The position numbers and the translations under genes were made by a program. From positions 1 to 64,000 of the forward strand of contig JBAXOB010000002.1 of assembly GCA_037133475.1 (NCBI GenBank): a stretch of 64,000 nt of DNA. The letters run 5' to 3'. Below, in pieces: positions 53,097 through 61,618 of the stretch; within the stretch, counting starts at the first letter, position 1; each line of letters begins with the position of its first letter. The notes beneath the pieces are model-generated. The model saw only the letters and a list, made by a program, of their open reading frames with translations. It had not been told where the DNA came from and did no database searches. The DNA comes from CAIVAT01 sp037133475 (GTDB taxonomy: Bacteria; Bacteroidota; Bacteroidia; Bacteroidales; FEN-979).

Positions 53097-54116
53097 TTAC
53101 TTTTTTTTCGCCAGCGCCAGTTCCCATTTCCAGGCCGAAGAGGTCATCTCATCCAGGGTCTTTTCGGCTTTCCAGCCCAATTCCCGGTTTGCAAAGTCGG
53201 TGTCAGCCCATACCTTGACAATGTCGCCGGCACGACGCTCCATGATTTCGTAGTTCAGTTTTACACCGGTGGATCGTTCAAACGAATTGATAACCTCCAT
53301 GACAGACATGCCTTTCCCGGTACCCAGGTTGAAAACCTCAACCTTTTTTTTGCATTTGTTCTCTGTCATCCGCTCTACGGCAATGACGTGGGCCTTGGCA
53401 AGGTCGACCACATGCAGGTAATCGCGGATGGCCGTGCCGTCGGGCGTATCATAATCATCACCCCACACCCGGAGAAAGGGGCGTTTACCGATGGCGGTCT
53501 GCGTGATATAGGGCATCAGGCAATTGGGAACTCCAAGGGGAAGTTCCCCGATAAAGGCCGATTCGTGTGCCCCGATGGGGTTGAAATACCGTAACAGGAT
53601 CCCCCGGATGTTACCTGTGACGCTGGTGTCGGTGATGATCTCCTCGCAAACCTGCTTGGTATTTCCGTATGGCGAAGCTGCCTGCTGAACCGGTGTATCC
53701 TCCCTGGCAGGGAGCTGCTCAGGCTGGCCGTAGACGGTACAGGAGGAGGAAAAGACGATATCACGGATATTATTATCGACCATTCCCTGAAGGATGTTGA
53801 TCAACGAAATAAGGTTGTTACGGTAATACATCAGGGGGAATTCGACCGACTCTCCTACCGCCTTGAAGGCGGCAAAATGTATAACAGCCTGGATATCATT
53901 ATGTAATTTAAAAAACGCCCCGGTTTTTTCAGGATCCGTAAGGTCGAATTTTTCAAACAACGGTTTCTTTCCGGAAATCCTGGCAATGTTGTCCAGCACC
54001 TCTATGGATGAATTGGAAAGATTGTCGACAATGATTACTTCATACCCTTTGGCCTGAAGTTCAACCACCGTATGCGATCCGATGTATCCCGTACCGCCGG
54101 TTACCAATATTTTCAT
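53097..54116 (-). CDS. galE: UDP-glucose 4-epimerase
   Basis: 339 residues. NAD site GGTGYIGSH (7-15), active-site SSSCTVYG near 124-131 and the YxxxK motif PYGNTK near 149-154. Interconverts UDP-glucose and UDP-galactose, or the GlcNAc/GalNAc forms; which is not decided by the motifs. It follows the WlbA-type gene by 36 bp. Confidence 0.94.
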   Translation of the reverse strand: MKILVTGGTGYIGSHTVVELQAKGYEVIIVDNLSNSSIEVLDNIARISGKKPLFEKFDLTDPEKTGAFFKLHNDIQAVIHFAAFKAVGESVEFPLMYYRNNLISLINILQGMVDNNIRDIVFSSSCTVYGQPEQLPAREDTPVQQAASPYGNTKQVCEEIITDTSVTGNIRGILLRYFNPIGAHESAFIGELPLGVPNCLMPYITQTAIGKRPFLRVWGDDYDTPDGTAIRDYLHVVDLAKAHVIAVERMTENKCKKKVEVFNLGTGKGMSVMEVINSFERSTGVKLNYEIMERRAGDIVKVWADTDFANRELGWKAEKTLDEMTSSAWKWELALAKKK

Positions 54117-54152
54117 AGGATGGTTTTTAATAATAATTTAAATCAGGCTAAG

Positions 54153-55148
54153 TTATAAACTTTTTACAATGGTCTGAAGAATGGGGTGGTAATCGCCCCT
54201 TAACCCCGCCGGAGTTGCATTCCTTATCTGGTAAACCACATCGATGCTGGACTTGGCGTCAGTAAGGCCAAACCCTTTGCCGGCGATGATATCCCTGTAA
54301 ACCTCTGTATGCAGGTCGGCAAATCCATCACTGAATTCAATATCCTGGTCTCCCATTCGCAGCGAGCGGTATGTGCGCTTTCCTGCCGAACGGATCGCTT
54401 CCGGAATGTCATGGTAATCGAGACTCAGGAACCACCTGATGTTGGCATGTTCCAGCTTCAGCAACCCGGCTGCCTTGTCAAACTTAAGCAAATGGACCGT
54501 GTTTTCTTTCACCTGCCCGAAAACCCACGTGAGCATGTCGAAAAAATGGACGCCAATGTTGGTGGCAATTCCGCCCGATTTTGAGATGTCGCCCTTCCAG
54601 GCACGGTAGTACCAGTTTCCCCTTGAGGTGATATAAGTCAGGTCCAGATCGTATGTTTTATCCCGGGGTCCCTCCAGTACCTGCTTGCGCAGGGCTATGA
54701 TCGAAGGATGCAACCGTAACTGCAGGATGGTATATACCCGTTTTCCTGTTTCAGCTTCGATCTCACCCAACGCATCAAGGTTCCATGGATTCAGCACAAT
54801 GGGTTTCTCGCAGATGGCATGCGCATCGTTGCGCAACGCAAGCCTGATGTGCGAATCATGCATATAATTGGGCGAGCATATGCTTACATAGTCAACCTTT
54901 TTATTGCCCTCCCCGGAGTTGTTGATGGAGGTTCTCCGCAATTTGTCAAGGTGCCGGTCGAACCGTTCTGGCTCGATGAAAAAATCGGCCTGCGGAAAAT
55001 AACTGTCAATGATTCCTACGCCGTCATAGGGATCCAGTGCACAAACCAGCTGGTTCCCGGTATCTTTTATCGCCTTCATATGCCGCGGGGCAATGTACCC
55101 GGCAGCGCCGATCAGGGCGAAATTCAAGGGTGTTTTCGTTTCAGTCAT
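54153..55148 (-). CDS. wlbA: Gfo/Idh/MocA oxidoreductase, WlbA/WbpB-type (UDP-GlcNAc-uronate 3-dehydrogenase)
   Basis: 331 residues. N-terminal Rossmann domain ALIGAAGYIAPRHMKAI (about 11-27), then VSICSPNYMHDSHIRLAL near 88-105 and CEKPIVLNPWNLD near 114-126 with the catalytic Lys in EKP; GGIATNIGVHFFDML near 190-204 is typical of the WlbA subgroup. It oxidises C3 of UDP-N-acetylglucosaminuronate so that the aminotransferase can add an amine. Two bases separate it from the acetyltransferase stop. Confidence 0.88.
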   Translation of the reverse strand: MTETKTPLNFALIGAAGYIAPRHMKAIKDTGNQLVCALDPYDGVGIIDSYFPQADFFIEPERFDRHLDKLRRTSINNSGEGNKKVDYVSICSPNYMHDSHIRLALRNDAHAICEKPIVLNPWNLDALGEIEAETGKRVYTILQLRLHPSIIALRKQVLEGPRDKTYDLDLTYITSRGNWYYRAWKGDISKSGGIATNIGVHFFDMLTWVFGQVKENTVHLLKFDKAAGLLKLEHANIRWFLSLDYHDIPEAIRSAGKRTYRSLRMGDQDIEFSDGFADLHTEVYRDIIAGKGFGLTDAKSSIDVVYQIRNATPAGLRGDYHPILQTIVKSL

Positions 55149-55150
55149 TG

Positions 55151-55735
55151 TTATTTTGCAAGTTTTACAACCACACCATCACTGGTAAGCTGGTATTTTT
55201 CGTGACTTTCGGGGCAAACCGCTATCCCTTCATTATCAAAATGAAGCCGGTGGCCATATTCGCTCATCCACCCGGCCTGGCGGCCCGGGTTGCCTATGAT
55301 CAGTGCATAGGCCGGCACATTTTTTGTTACAACGGTACCGGCGCCGATAAAGGCAAACTCCCCGATCTCATTGCCGCAAACGATCGTGGCATTAGCCCCG
55401 ATTGATGCGCCATGTCTGACAAGTGTAGCCTGGTACTGGCTTTTCCTTAAAATATGGCTCCTGGGGTTTATCACATTGGTAAAAACCATGGATGGACCAA
55501 GAAAAACATCATCCTCGCAGATGACCCCGGTATAGATGGAAACATTATTCTGAACCTTGACATTCCTGCCAAGGACCACGTCGGGCGAAACAACCACATT
55601 CTGCCCGAGGTTGCAGTTCTCTCCAATGACACACCCCTTCATGATATGGGAGAAATGCCATATTTTGGTTCCTTTTCCGATCAGGCAACCCTCGTCGACG
55701 ATTGCTGATTCATGCGCGAAATATTGAGTTTCCAT
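55151..55735 (-). CDS. wlbB: UDP-2-acetamido-3-amino-glucuronate N-acetyltransferase (WlbB/WbpD type)
   Basis: 194 residues from the ATG at 55735, chosen since the longer frame overlaps the aminotransferase gene. Left-handed beta-helix hexapeptide repeats from about 12 to 150 (ESAIVDEGCLIGKGTKIWHFSHIM, then VVLGRNVKVQNNVSIYTG). The block RKSQYQATLVRHGASIGANA near 98-117 places it in the WlbB/WbpD group. It acetylates the 3-amino group from acetyl-CoA. One base separates its ATG from the aminotransferase stop. Confidence 0.88.
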   Translation of the reverse strand: METQYFAHESAIVDEGCLIGKGTKIWHFSHIMKGCVIGENCNLGQNVVVSPDVVLGRNVKVQNNVSIYTGVICEDDVFLGPSMVFTNVINPRSHILRKSQYQATLVRHGASIGANATIVCGNEIGEFAFIGAGTVVTKNVPAYALIIGNPGRQAGWMSEYGHRLHFDNEGIAVCPESHEKYQLTSDGVVVKLAK

Positions 55736-55736
55736 G

Positions 55737-56867
55737 TTACCGGTTGAAAAATTCAAGAACGTTTCCTGTAATATAGGCAAGCTGCTCAGGGTCAAGCTCC
55801 GTATGCATCGGCAGTGAGAATACCGTTTCGCTGAGATGTTCTGTAACCGGGAAATCACCGGCCTTGTAGCGTGGATCGAGGTAAGCTTTCTGCATGTGAA
55901 GCGGCACCGGGTAGTAGATCATCGCCGGTATCTCCTTTGAGGTAAGGAATTCGATCAGCGCCTTGCGGTCGACACCTTTGGTGACCAGGGTATACTGATG
56001 GAATACATGGCTCGATTTGGCATACCGGGCAGGGGTTTTCAGGTGGGGATGGTTTTTAAAGGCGGCATCATAGAAATCAGCAGCAGCACGCCGTTTGGCG
56101 GCATATTCATCAAGGCGGGCAAGCTTGACCTTCAAAATGGCAGCCTGGATGCTGTCGAGACGCGAGTTGACGCCGATGTAGTCGTGGTAATATCTCACCG
56201 TCATGCCGTGGTTCACCACCACGCGCATCTGTTTGGCCAGGTCATCGTCGTTGGTGAAGATCGCCCCGCCGTCGCCATAACAACCCAGGTTTTTGGAGGG
56301 GAAAAAGGAGGTGCATCCGATATTGCCGATGGTTCCGGCCTTTTTGGAAGTCCCGTCATTAAAATAATAATCCGACCCGATGGCCTGGCAATTATCTTCA
56401 ATAACAAAAAGGTTGTGTTTCCCGGCAATTTCCATGATCGCCTCCATCGGGGCGGTTTGTCCGAAAAGGTGAACCGGCACGATGGCTTTGGTCCTGGGGG
56501 TGATGGCCCGTTCAATGGCTGCAGGGTCAATATTGAAAGTGTCAGGATCGACATCGACCAGCACCGGGGTTAGCTTTAACAGGGCGATCACCTCGGCCGT
56601 GGCAATAAAGGTAAAGGAGGTTGTAATCACCTCGTCACCTGGCTGGAGATTGAGCGCCATCATGGCAACCTGCAGCGCATCGGTACCATTGGCACACGGG
56701 ATCACATGCTTCACGCCCAGATATTGTTCAAGGCCTTTTTGAAATGCATTTACTGCCGGGCCGTTGATAAAGGCACAGGAATCGATCACCTCCTGTATCC
56801 CTTTGTCAATTTCAGTTTTGATATCAAGGTACTGACTGCGTAAGTCAACCATCTGGAGTTTCTTCAT
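55737..56867 (-). CDS. wlbC: DegT/DnrJ/EryC1/StrS aminotransferase (WlbC/WbpE type)
   Basis: 376 residues from the ATG at 56867; the longer frame has no membrane or family sequence. PLP enzyme: the cofactor Lys is in SFFPSKNLGCYGDGGA near 184-199, with CANGTDALQVAMMAL near 58-72 and VPVHLFGQ near 126-133. It transfers an amino group from glutamate to the 3-keto sugar made by the WlbA-type enzyme. First gene of the five-gene sugar group; promoter candidates at 56904-56934. Confidence 0.9.
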   Translation of the reverse strand: MKKLQMVDLRSQYLDIKTEIDKGIQEVIDSCAFINGPAVNAFQKGLEQYLGVKHVIPCANGTDALQVAMMALNLQPGDEVITTSFTFIATAEVIALLKLTPVLVDVDPDTFNIDPAAIERAITPRTKAIVPVHLFGQTAPMEAIMEIAGKHNLFVIEDNCQAIGSDYYFNDGTSKKAGTIGNIGCTSFFPSKNLGCYGDGGAIFTNDDDLAKQMRVVVNHGMTVRYYHDYIGVNSRLDSIQAAILKVKLARLDEYAAKRRAAADFYDAAFKNHPHLKTPARYAKSSHVFHQYTLVTKGVDRKALIEFLTSKEIPAMIYYPVPLHMQKAYLDPRYKAGDFPVTEHLSETVFSLPMHTELDPEQLAYITGNVLEFFNR

Positions 56868-56903
56868 CAGGATGAGTTTTATATTATTTCGTTCAAATTT
56901 ATG

Positions 56904-56934
56904 CAAAGTTAAATAATAATTCCTCCCATGACGA
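56904..56934 (-). promoter_or_regulatory. Promoter of the nucleotide-sugar gene group
   Basis: The minus strand has TTCG (56934-56931), 19 bp and TAACTTTG (56911-56904), a full -7 match with a near -33. A second -7 match (TAAATTTG, 56901-56894) lies a few bases on. Either gives a short leader before the ATG at 56867. Confidence 0.5.
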
Positions 56935-57049
56935 ATACCTTGCATCCATTCTTCAGGCGGATTCCCTGCATATAACGGCATTTGACAGTGCAAGGTACCT
57001 GTTACAGGAATTTTTTCCTGTCAAACTTGCAGAATTCCGCCAAAAAAGA

Positions 57050-57080
57050 TTGGATTGTCGTGCCGGTTTTAATAACTTTG
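57050..57080 (+). promoter_or_regulatory. Promoter of elbB
   Basis: TTG at 57050-57052, a 20-bp spacer and TAACTTTG (57073-57080), a full -7 match. It lies within the longer frame that begins at 56982, so the start at 57114 is favoured. Confidence 0.6.
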
Positions 57081-57113
57081 ACCTTGTCATTTTTCAAACC
57101 AGCATCTGTTCCA

Positions 57114-57773
57114 ATGAAAAAATTTGCCGTTATTTTATCAGGGTGTGGCGTGTACGACGGGGCCGAGATCCAGGAAGCCGTGCTGACCCTTCTTGCGATT
57201 GATAAGGCTGGCGCCACCTATCATTGTTTTGCCCCTGACATGTTGCAATACCACGTAATCAACCATGTCAGCGGGAAGGAGCTTCCCGAAAAGCGGAATG
57301 TACTGGTTGAGTCGGCACGCATTGCCCGCGGGAAGATAGACCCATTGTCGCTGTTCAACGCCTCTGACTATGACGGCATGATCTTCCCGGGTGGCTTCGG
57401 CGCCGCAAAAAACCTTTGCACCTGGGCGATAAGCGGAAACCAATGCAAGGTAAATACAGATGTGGAAGTTGCCGTCAAATCGATGTTTGTTGAAGGGAAG
57501 CCCATCGGCGCCATGTGCATTGCCCCGGTCATCCTGGCAGCTCTTTTTAAGGGGACGGTCCTGACCACGGGCCATGATCCTGCCTCACAGGGTTTTATCG
57601 AGAATATGGGAAATGTCTATGCCGTCTCCAGGCATGGCGAGGTCGTAATTGACAAGACGCGGAACCTGTTCACCACCCCCTGTTACATGCTGGATGCCTC
57701 GATTTCACAGATCGCATTGGGAACTGAAAATATTATCAGGGCGATGCTGAAAAGTATGACCGGGGCAGGATAA
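57114..57773 (+). CDS. elbB: Glyoxalase ElbB (DJ-1/PfpI-like, isoprenoid-associated)
   Basis: 219 residues from the ATG at 57114. Class I glutamine amidotransferase-like fold of the ElbB group: VILSGCGVYDGAEIQEA (6-22), FPGGFGAAKNLC near 87-98, and the nucleophile elbow PIGAMCIAPVI near 126-136. E. coli ElbB has weak glyoxalase activity and was linked to isoprenoid synthesis; its true role is unclear. It stands alone, convergent with buk. Confidence 0.9.
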   Translation: MKKFAVILSGCGVYDGAEIQEAVLTLLAIDKAGATYHCFAPDMLQYHVINHVSGKELPEKRNVLVESARIARGKIDPLSLFNASDYDGMIFPGGFGAAKNLCTWAISGNQCKVNTDVEVAVKSMFVEGKPIGAMCIAPVILAALFKGTVLTTGHDPASQGFIENMGNVYAVSRHGEVVIDKTRNLFTTPCYMLDASISQIALGTENIIRAMLKSMTGAG

Positions 57774-57805
57774 CCGCACGGGCAGATCACCAACACGGGA
57801 ATGGC

Positions 57806-58882
57806 CTAGGAATAGACCTTCACCTCCAGCTCCCCGCGGGCTACCATGAGTCCGTTGATGGCAAGGGCGCGCATTTCATCTTCACCGGGGTAGATGTGGA
57901 TTGGCGCCAGCTTGTAAACCCGCTCCTGGATCCAGTTTACAAAACCCTTGTCGTAGGCGATACCACCGGTGATCAGGATGGCATCCACCTCGCATTTCAG
58001 CACCGTGTACATCTCGCCGATATATTTCGCAACCTGGTAGGCCATGGCATGGTAGATCAGTTCGGCCTGGGCATTGCCGGCATCAACCATCTTCTCTACG
58101 TCGTAGGCATTGTTGGTGCCCAGGTAAGCCACCAATCCACCTTCGCCCTTGACCATCTTCTGGACCTCTTTCTGTGAATATTTCCCGCTGAAACACAGCC
58201 TGACCAGGTCCATCACCGGCAGGGTGCCGGTACGTTCGGGACTGAAAGGCCCCTCCCCGTCGAGCCCCTGGTTTACATCGATCACCCGGCCCCGCTGATG
58301 GGCCCCGATGGTAATCCCGCCTCCAAGGTGAACCACGATGAGGTTGAGATCCTCATATTTACGGCGTACCGAACGGGCATATTCCCGGGCGACGGCCTTC
58401 TGGTTCAGGGCATGGAAGATGGAGACCCGCTGGAACAGGGGATGACCGGTAATGCGGGCAATCTCATCAAACTCATCAACAACGATAGGATCTACAATAA
58501 ATGCCCGTGCATTCGGCAGGGCGCTCACCAGGTCGTGGGCGATCAGGCCTCCCAGGTTGCTCGCATGTTCCCCGAAGGGGCTGGATTTCAGGTCGGCAAC
58601 CATCTTATCGTTTACCTCGTAAATCCCGGATGGAATCGGCTTGAGCAGCCCTCCCCTGCCAACCACCGCCTGCAAATCATGGATCTGCATGTCGGCTTCC
58701 TGCAGCTGCTGCAGGATGATCTCTTTCCGGAGGTCAAACTGATCGGTGATCTTGGGAAAGGGAGCCAGCTCTTCCGACGAGTGCTTGATGTTCTTTAAAA
58801 AGATGGGGTCCGTATTCTGATAAACGGCTATCTTGGTGGAGGTTGATCCCGGATTGACTGCTAGAATCCTGACGTCTTTCAT
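57806..58882 (-). CDS. buk: Butyrate kinase
   Basis: 358 residues from the ATG at 58882; an upstream TTG would add only two residues. Acetokinase-family protein with the N-terminal phosphate site NPGSTSTKIAVY near 9-20, VVHLGGGITIGAH near 193-205 and ITGGIAYDKG near 317-326. It converts butyryl phosphate and ADP to butyrate and ATP. It is the third gene of ptb, permease, buk. Isobutyrate or branched-chain substrates are possible alternatives. Confidence 0.93.
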   Translation of the reverse strand: MKDVRILAVNPGSTSTKIAVYQNTDPIFLKNIKHSSEELAPFPKITDQFDLRKEIILQQLQEADMQIHDLQAVVGRGGLLKPIPSGIYEVNDKMVADLKSSPFGEHASNLGGLIAHDLVSALPNARAFIVDPIVVDEFDEIARITGHPLFQRVSIFHALNQKAVAREYARSVRRKYEDLNLIVVHLGGGITIGAHQRGRVIDVNQGLDGEGPFSPERTGTLPVMDLVRLCFSGKYSQKEVQKMVKGEGGLVAYLGTNNAYDVEKMVDAGNAQAELIYHAMAYQVAKYIGEMYTVLKCEVDAILITGGIAYDKGFVNWIQERVYKLAPIHIYPGEDEMRALAINGLMVARGELEVKVYS

Positions 58883-58892
58883 TCGCAAATCC

Positions 58893-60431
58893 TTATTTAG
58901 GCGTGTTGTTTAATTTTCGTTGAATACTATGCCTGATCCCGTAGGTGAAATAAATGACGAACCCGATGGCCATCCAGATAATCAGCCGTAGCCAGGTATC
59001 CATCGGCAGGGCCGCCATCTGGATCAGGCAGATCAGGGCGCCGAGGATGGGAATCAGCGGGACAAAGGGTGTCCGGAAAGGCCGTTCCAGGTCGGGCCTG
59101 GTTTTTCTCAGCACGATGATGCTCACACAAACAATGGCAAAAGCAAGCAGTGTCCCGATTGATACCAGTTCCCCAAGGATGCTGATGGGCAACACACCTG
59201 CAAGGACGATCGCCACCAGCCCGGTGAGAATGGTACTGACATAGGGCGTTTTGAACCTCGGATGCACCCTGGAGAAAACCGGGGGAAGCAACCCGTCCTT
59301 CGACATCGTATAAAAAATTCTTGGCTGCCCCATCAGCATGACGAGGATAACCGAACTAAGCCCCGCTATGGCTGCAATCTTAACGATCGGCCGCAGCCAG
59401 AACATTCCCGGCCCCATCGCATTTACACCTACTGCAACAGGGTCCGACACGTTCAGCGTGGTATAGCTGACAATACCGGTCAGAACAATGGCCACCAGGA
59501 TATACAGGACAGTGGAAAGACTCAGTGACCCAAGGATCCCGATAGGCATGTCTCGCTGCGGATTCCTGGCCTCCTGTGCCGCAGTCGACACGGCATCGAA
59601 CCCGATGTAGGCGAAGAAGATCACCCCCGCCCCGCGTAGAATCCCGCTCCAGCCGAAATGGCCCCAGACTCCCGTATTGGCAGGAATGAAGGGATGCCAG
59701 TTTCCGACCTTTACAAAGGCAATTCCGATGGCAATAAAAAGAATGATGACGGCAACCTTCACAATTACCATGATATTGTTGAAGTTGGCTGATTCCCTGA
59801 TCCCGATGACCAGCAAAATGGTGAGGGCGGCAATGATGAACATCGCCGGCAGGTTGATGACTGCCGTGAGATGCGGCAATGATGCTACATTGATCCCCTG
59901 CGCCTGCAAACCCGAGGTGAGGTTGGAGGTCAGCTGCTGCCAGCCGACCTTCGGAACCTCAACAAGTACGGAACCAGTAGCTGCCGTAAAGGCTGTGGGA
60001 ATGTCTATCCCGAAATCATGCAGAAAACTTACCATATATCCCGACCACCCGACCGAAACGGTTGAGGCGGCAAACAGGTATTCAAGGATCAGGTCCCAAC
60101 CGATGATCCAGGCCAGGAATTCACCCAGCGTGGCGTAAGAGTAGGTATAGGCGCTGCCCGAAATCGGGATCATGGAGGCGAACTCCGCATAACACAGCCC
60201 GGCAAATGCACAGGCAATCCCTGAAATGATAAAAGAAATCACGATGGCGGGACCGGCATATTGTGCTGCAGCCTGCCCCGTGAGGACAAAGATTCCTGCC
60301 CCGATAATAGCCCCGATACCCAGCGTGGTCAGGTTCAGCCCGGTCAGGGTTTTCTTTAACCCCGACTTATTATCTTTTGCCTCCTGCATCAAATCGGGAA
60401 GGGACTTTGTCAGGAACAGGTTATTGCCCAT
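58893..60431 (-). CDS. APC-family amino-acid permease
   Basis: 512 residues with about 12-13 membrane helices. The N-terminal helix pair carries GIGAIIGAGIFVLTGQAA near 37-54, the substrate-binding signature of the cationic amino-acid transporter (CAT/YfnA) branch; FFAYIGFDAVSTAAQEARNPQRD near 277-299 is also typical. It sits between ptb (24 bp) and buk (10 bp), so its substrate is probably fermented to an acyl phosphate through those enzymes. The substrate itself cannot be named. Confidence 0.92.
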   Translation of the reverse strand: MGNNLFLTKSLPDLMQEAKDNKSGLKKTLTGLNLTTLGIGAIIGAGIFVLTGQAAAQYAGPAIVISFIISGIACAFAGLCYAEFASMIPISGSAYTYSYATLGEFLAWIIGWDLILEYLFAASTVSVGWSGYMVSFLHDFGIDIPTAFTAATGSVLVEVPKVGWQQLTSNLTSGLQAQGINVASLPHLTAVINLPAMFIIAALTILLVIGIRESANFNNIMVIVKVAVIILFIAIGIAFVKVGNWHPFIPANTGVWGHFGWSGILRGAGVIFFAYIGFDAVSTAAQEARNPQRDMPIGILGSLSLSTVLYILVAIVLTGIVSYTTLNVSDPVAVGVNAMGPGMFWLRPIVKIAAIAGLSSVILVMLMGQPRIFYTMSKDGLLPPVFSRVHPRFKTPYVSTILTGLVAIVLAGVLPISILGELVSIGTLLAFAIVCVSIIVLRKTRPDLERPFRTPFVPLIPILGALICLIQMAALPMDTWLRLIIWMAIGFVIYFTYGIRHSIQRKLNNTPK

Positions 60432-60455
60432 GTTTCGAAAATAAAGAGGTGAATG

Positions 60456-61382
60456 TTAAATCGCCGCGGCCATTACGATACTGGCCTGTTTCGACTCTTC
60501 CGTATCGGAACGTGAAGTCAGTACAATTGGGGCTGCTGCTCCCAGCACAACGGCGGCCAGTTTCGCATTGGCTGAAAAGCCAAAGGCCTTATAGAGGATA
60601 TTGCCGGCTTCAATGTCGGGAACCACCAGCAGGTCGGCATCCCCGGCCACATCGCTCACGATGCCCTTGTGTTTTGCGCTTGCGGCGCTGACGGCATTGT
60701 CGTAGGCCAGCGGACCGTCGATGATGCAGTTCTTGATCTGTCCGCGCTGGGCCATCTTTGAAAGCAGGGCAGCCTCCAGCGTGGCGGGCATCGATTCATT
60801 GACCATCTCAACAGCTGCCAGTACGGCAACCTTGGGCCTGGCATATCCCAACTTGTTCATGAACTCAACGGCATTGGTCGTAAGGGCCACCTTGGTTTTG
60901 AAATCGGGTGCCGGGATCATGGCGGCATCGGTAAGACCCAATAATTTATGATAAGTAGGAACTTCAAACAGGGCAAAATGCGAGAGGACCTCTCCCTTGC
61001 GCAACCCGTTCTCCTTATCGAGGACGCCGCGAAGAAATACTGCCGTGGGAACATTGCCCTTCATCAGGATATCGGCCTCCTTGTTGCGGACCATCTTCAC
61101 GGCAATCTTCACTGAATTGGCATCAACCTCTTCGTTGATGATGGTCATGGCACTGACATCAAGGCTGAGTTTTGAGGCAATCTCATGAATTTTTTTTTCG
61201 TTACCGACCAGGATCGCCTCCACGATACCCATCCTGTCGACCGCACAAATGGCCTCCAGGCAATGTTCATCGTGGGCCACGGCCACGGCAAGTCTCTTTT
61301 TCGTCGATTTCCTTGCCAGTTCATTGAGATCGGAAAGCTTCGTGAGGCACGTACTTCCGATCGCTCCGGTTGTTGTAGTCAT
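60456..61382 (-). CDS. ptb: Phosphate butyryltransferase (phosphotransbutyrylase)
   Basis: 308 residues. PTA/PTB fold: AVAVAHDEHCLEAI near 33-46, KEADILMKGNVPTAVFLRGVL near 101-121, then VEMVNESMPATLEA and ADLLVVPDIEAGNILYKAF near 244-262. It exchanges CoA for phosphate on butyryl-CoA. With buk it gives one ATP per butyryl-CoA. First gene of its operon, divergent from tnaA across 236 bp. Confidence 0.94.
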   Translation of the reverse strand: MTTTTGAIGSTCLTKLSDLNELARKSTKKRLAVAVAHDEHCLEAICAVDRMGIVEAILVGNEKKIHEIASKLSLDVSAMTIINEEVDANSVKIAVKMVRNKEADILMKGNVPTAVFLRGVLDKENGLRKGEVLSHFALFEVPTYHKLLGLTDAAMIPAPDFKTKVALTTNAVEFMNKLGYARPKVAVLAAVEMVNESMPATLEAALLSKMAQRGQIKNCIIDGPLAYDNAVSAASAKHKGIVSDVAGDADLLVVPDIEAGNILYKAFGFSANAKLAAVVLGAAAPIVLTSRSDTEESKQASIVMAAAI

Positions 61383-61568
61383 AATAAATAATTAAATTGT
61401 AAATGATAAAATTGATTGATTACCTGCTGACCCTGTTTCATTTCTGTCGGGGAACCAAAAATCTTTTGCTCGTTTCCGGTCATGTATTTGTTAACAAGTT
61501 CACAAGTGTTTCTTTGGGAACAAACCTACGTGAATTTTAGCAAACAGACAAGCAGTTACGAAAAAAAG

Positions 61569-61594
61569 TTGCGTCAAAAAAAAAACTACCTTTG
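61569..61594 (+). promoter_or_regulatory. Promoter of tnaA
   Basis: TACCTTTG (61587-61594) is a full -7 match. TTG at 61569-61571 lies 15 bp upstream, shorter than usual. The ATG follows 24 bp later. Confidence 0.55.
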
Positions 61595-61618
61595 CTGTAT
61601 CATTTTAACTAACACACC

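Noticed and set aside
61383..61618. tnaC-like leader peptide before tnaA
   Set aside because: No short frame with a Trp codon lies between the likely promoter and the ATG; the leader is only about 17-24 nt.
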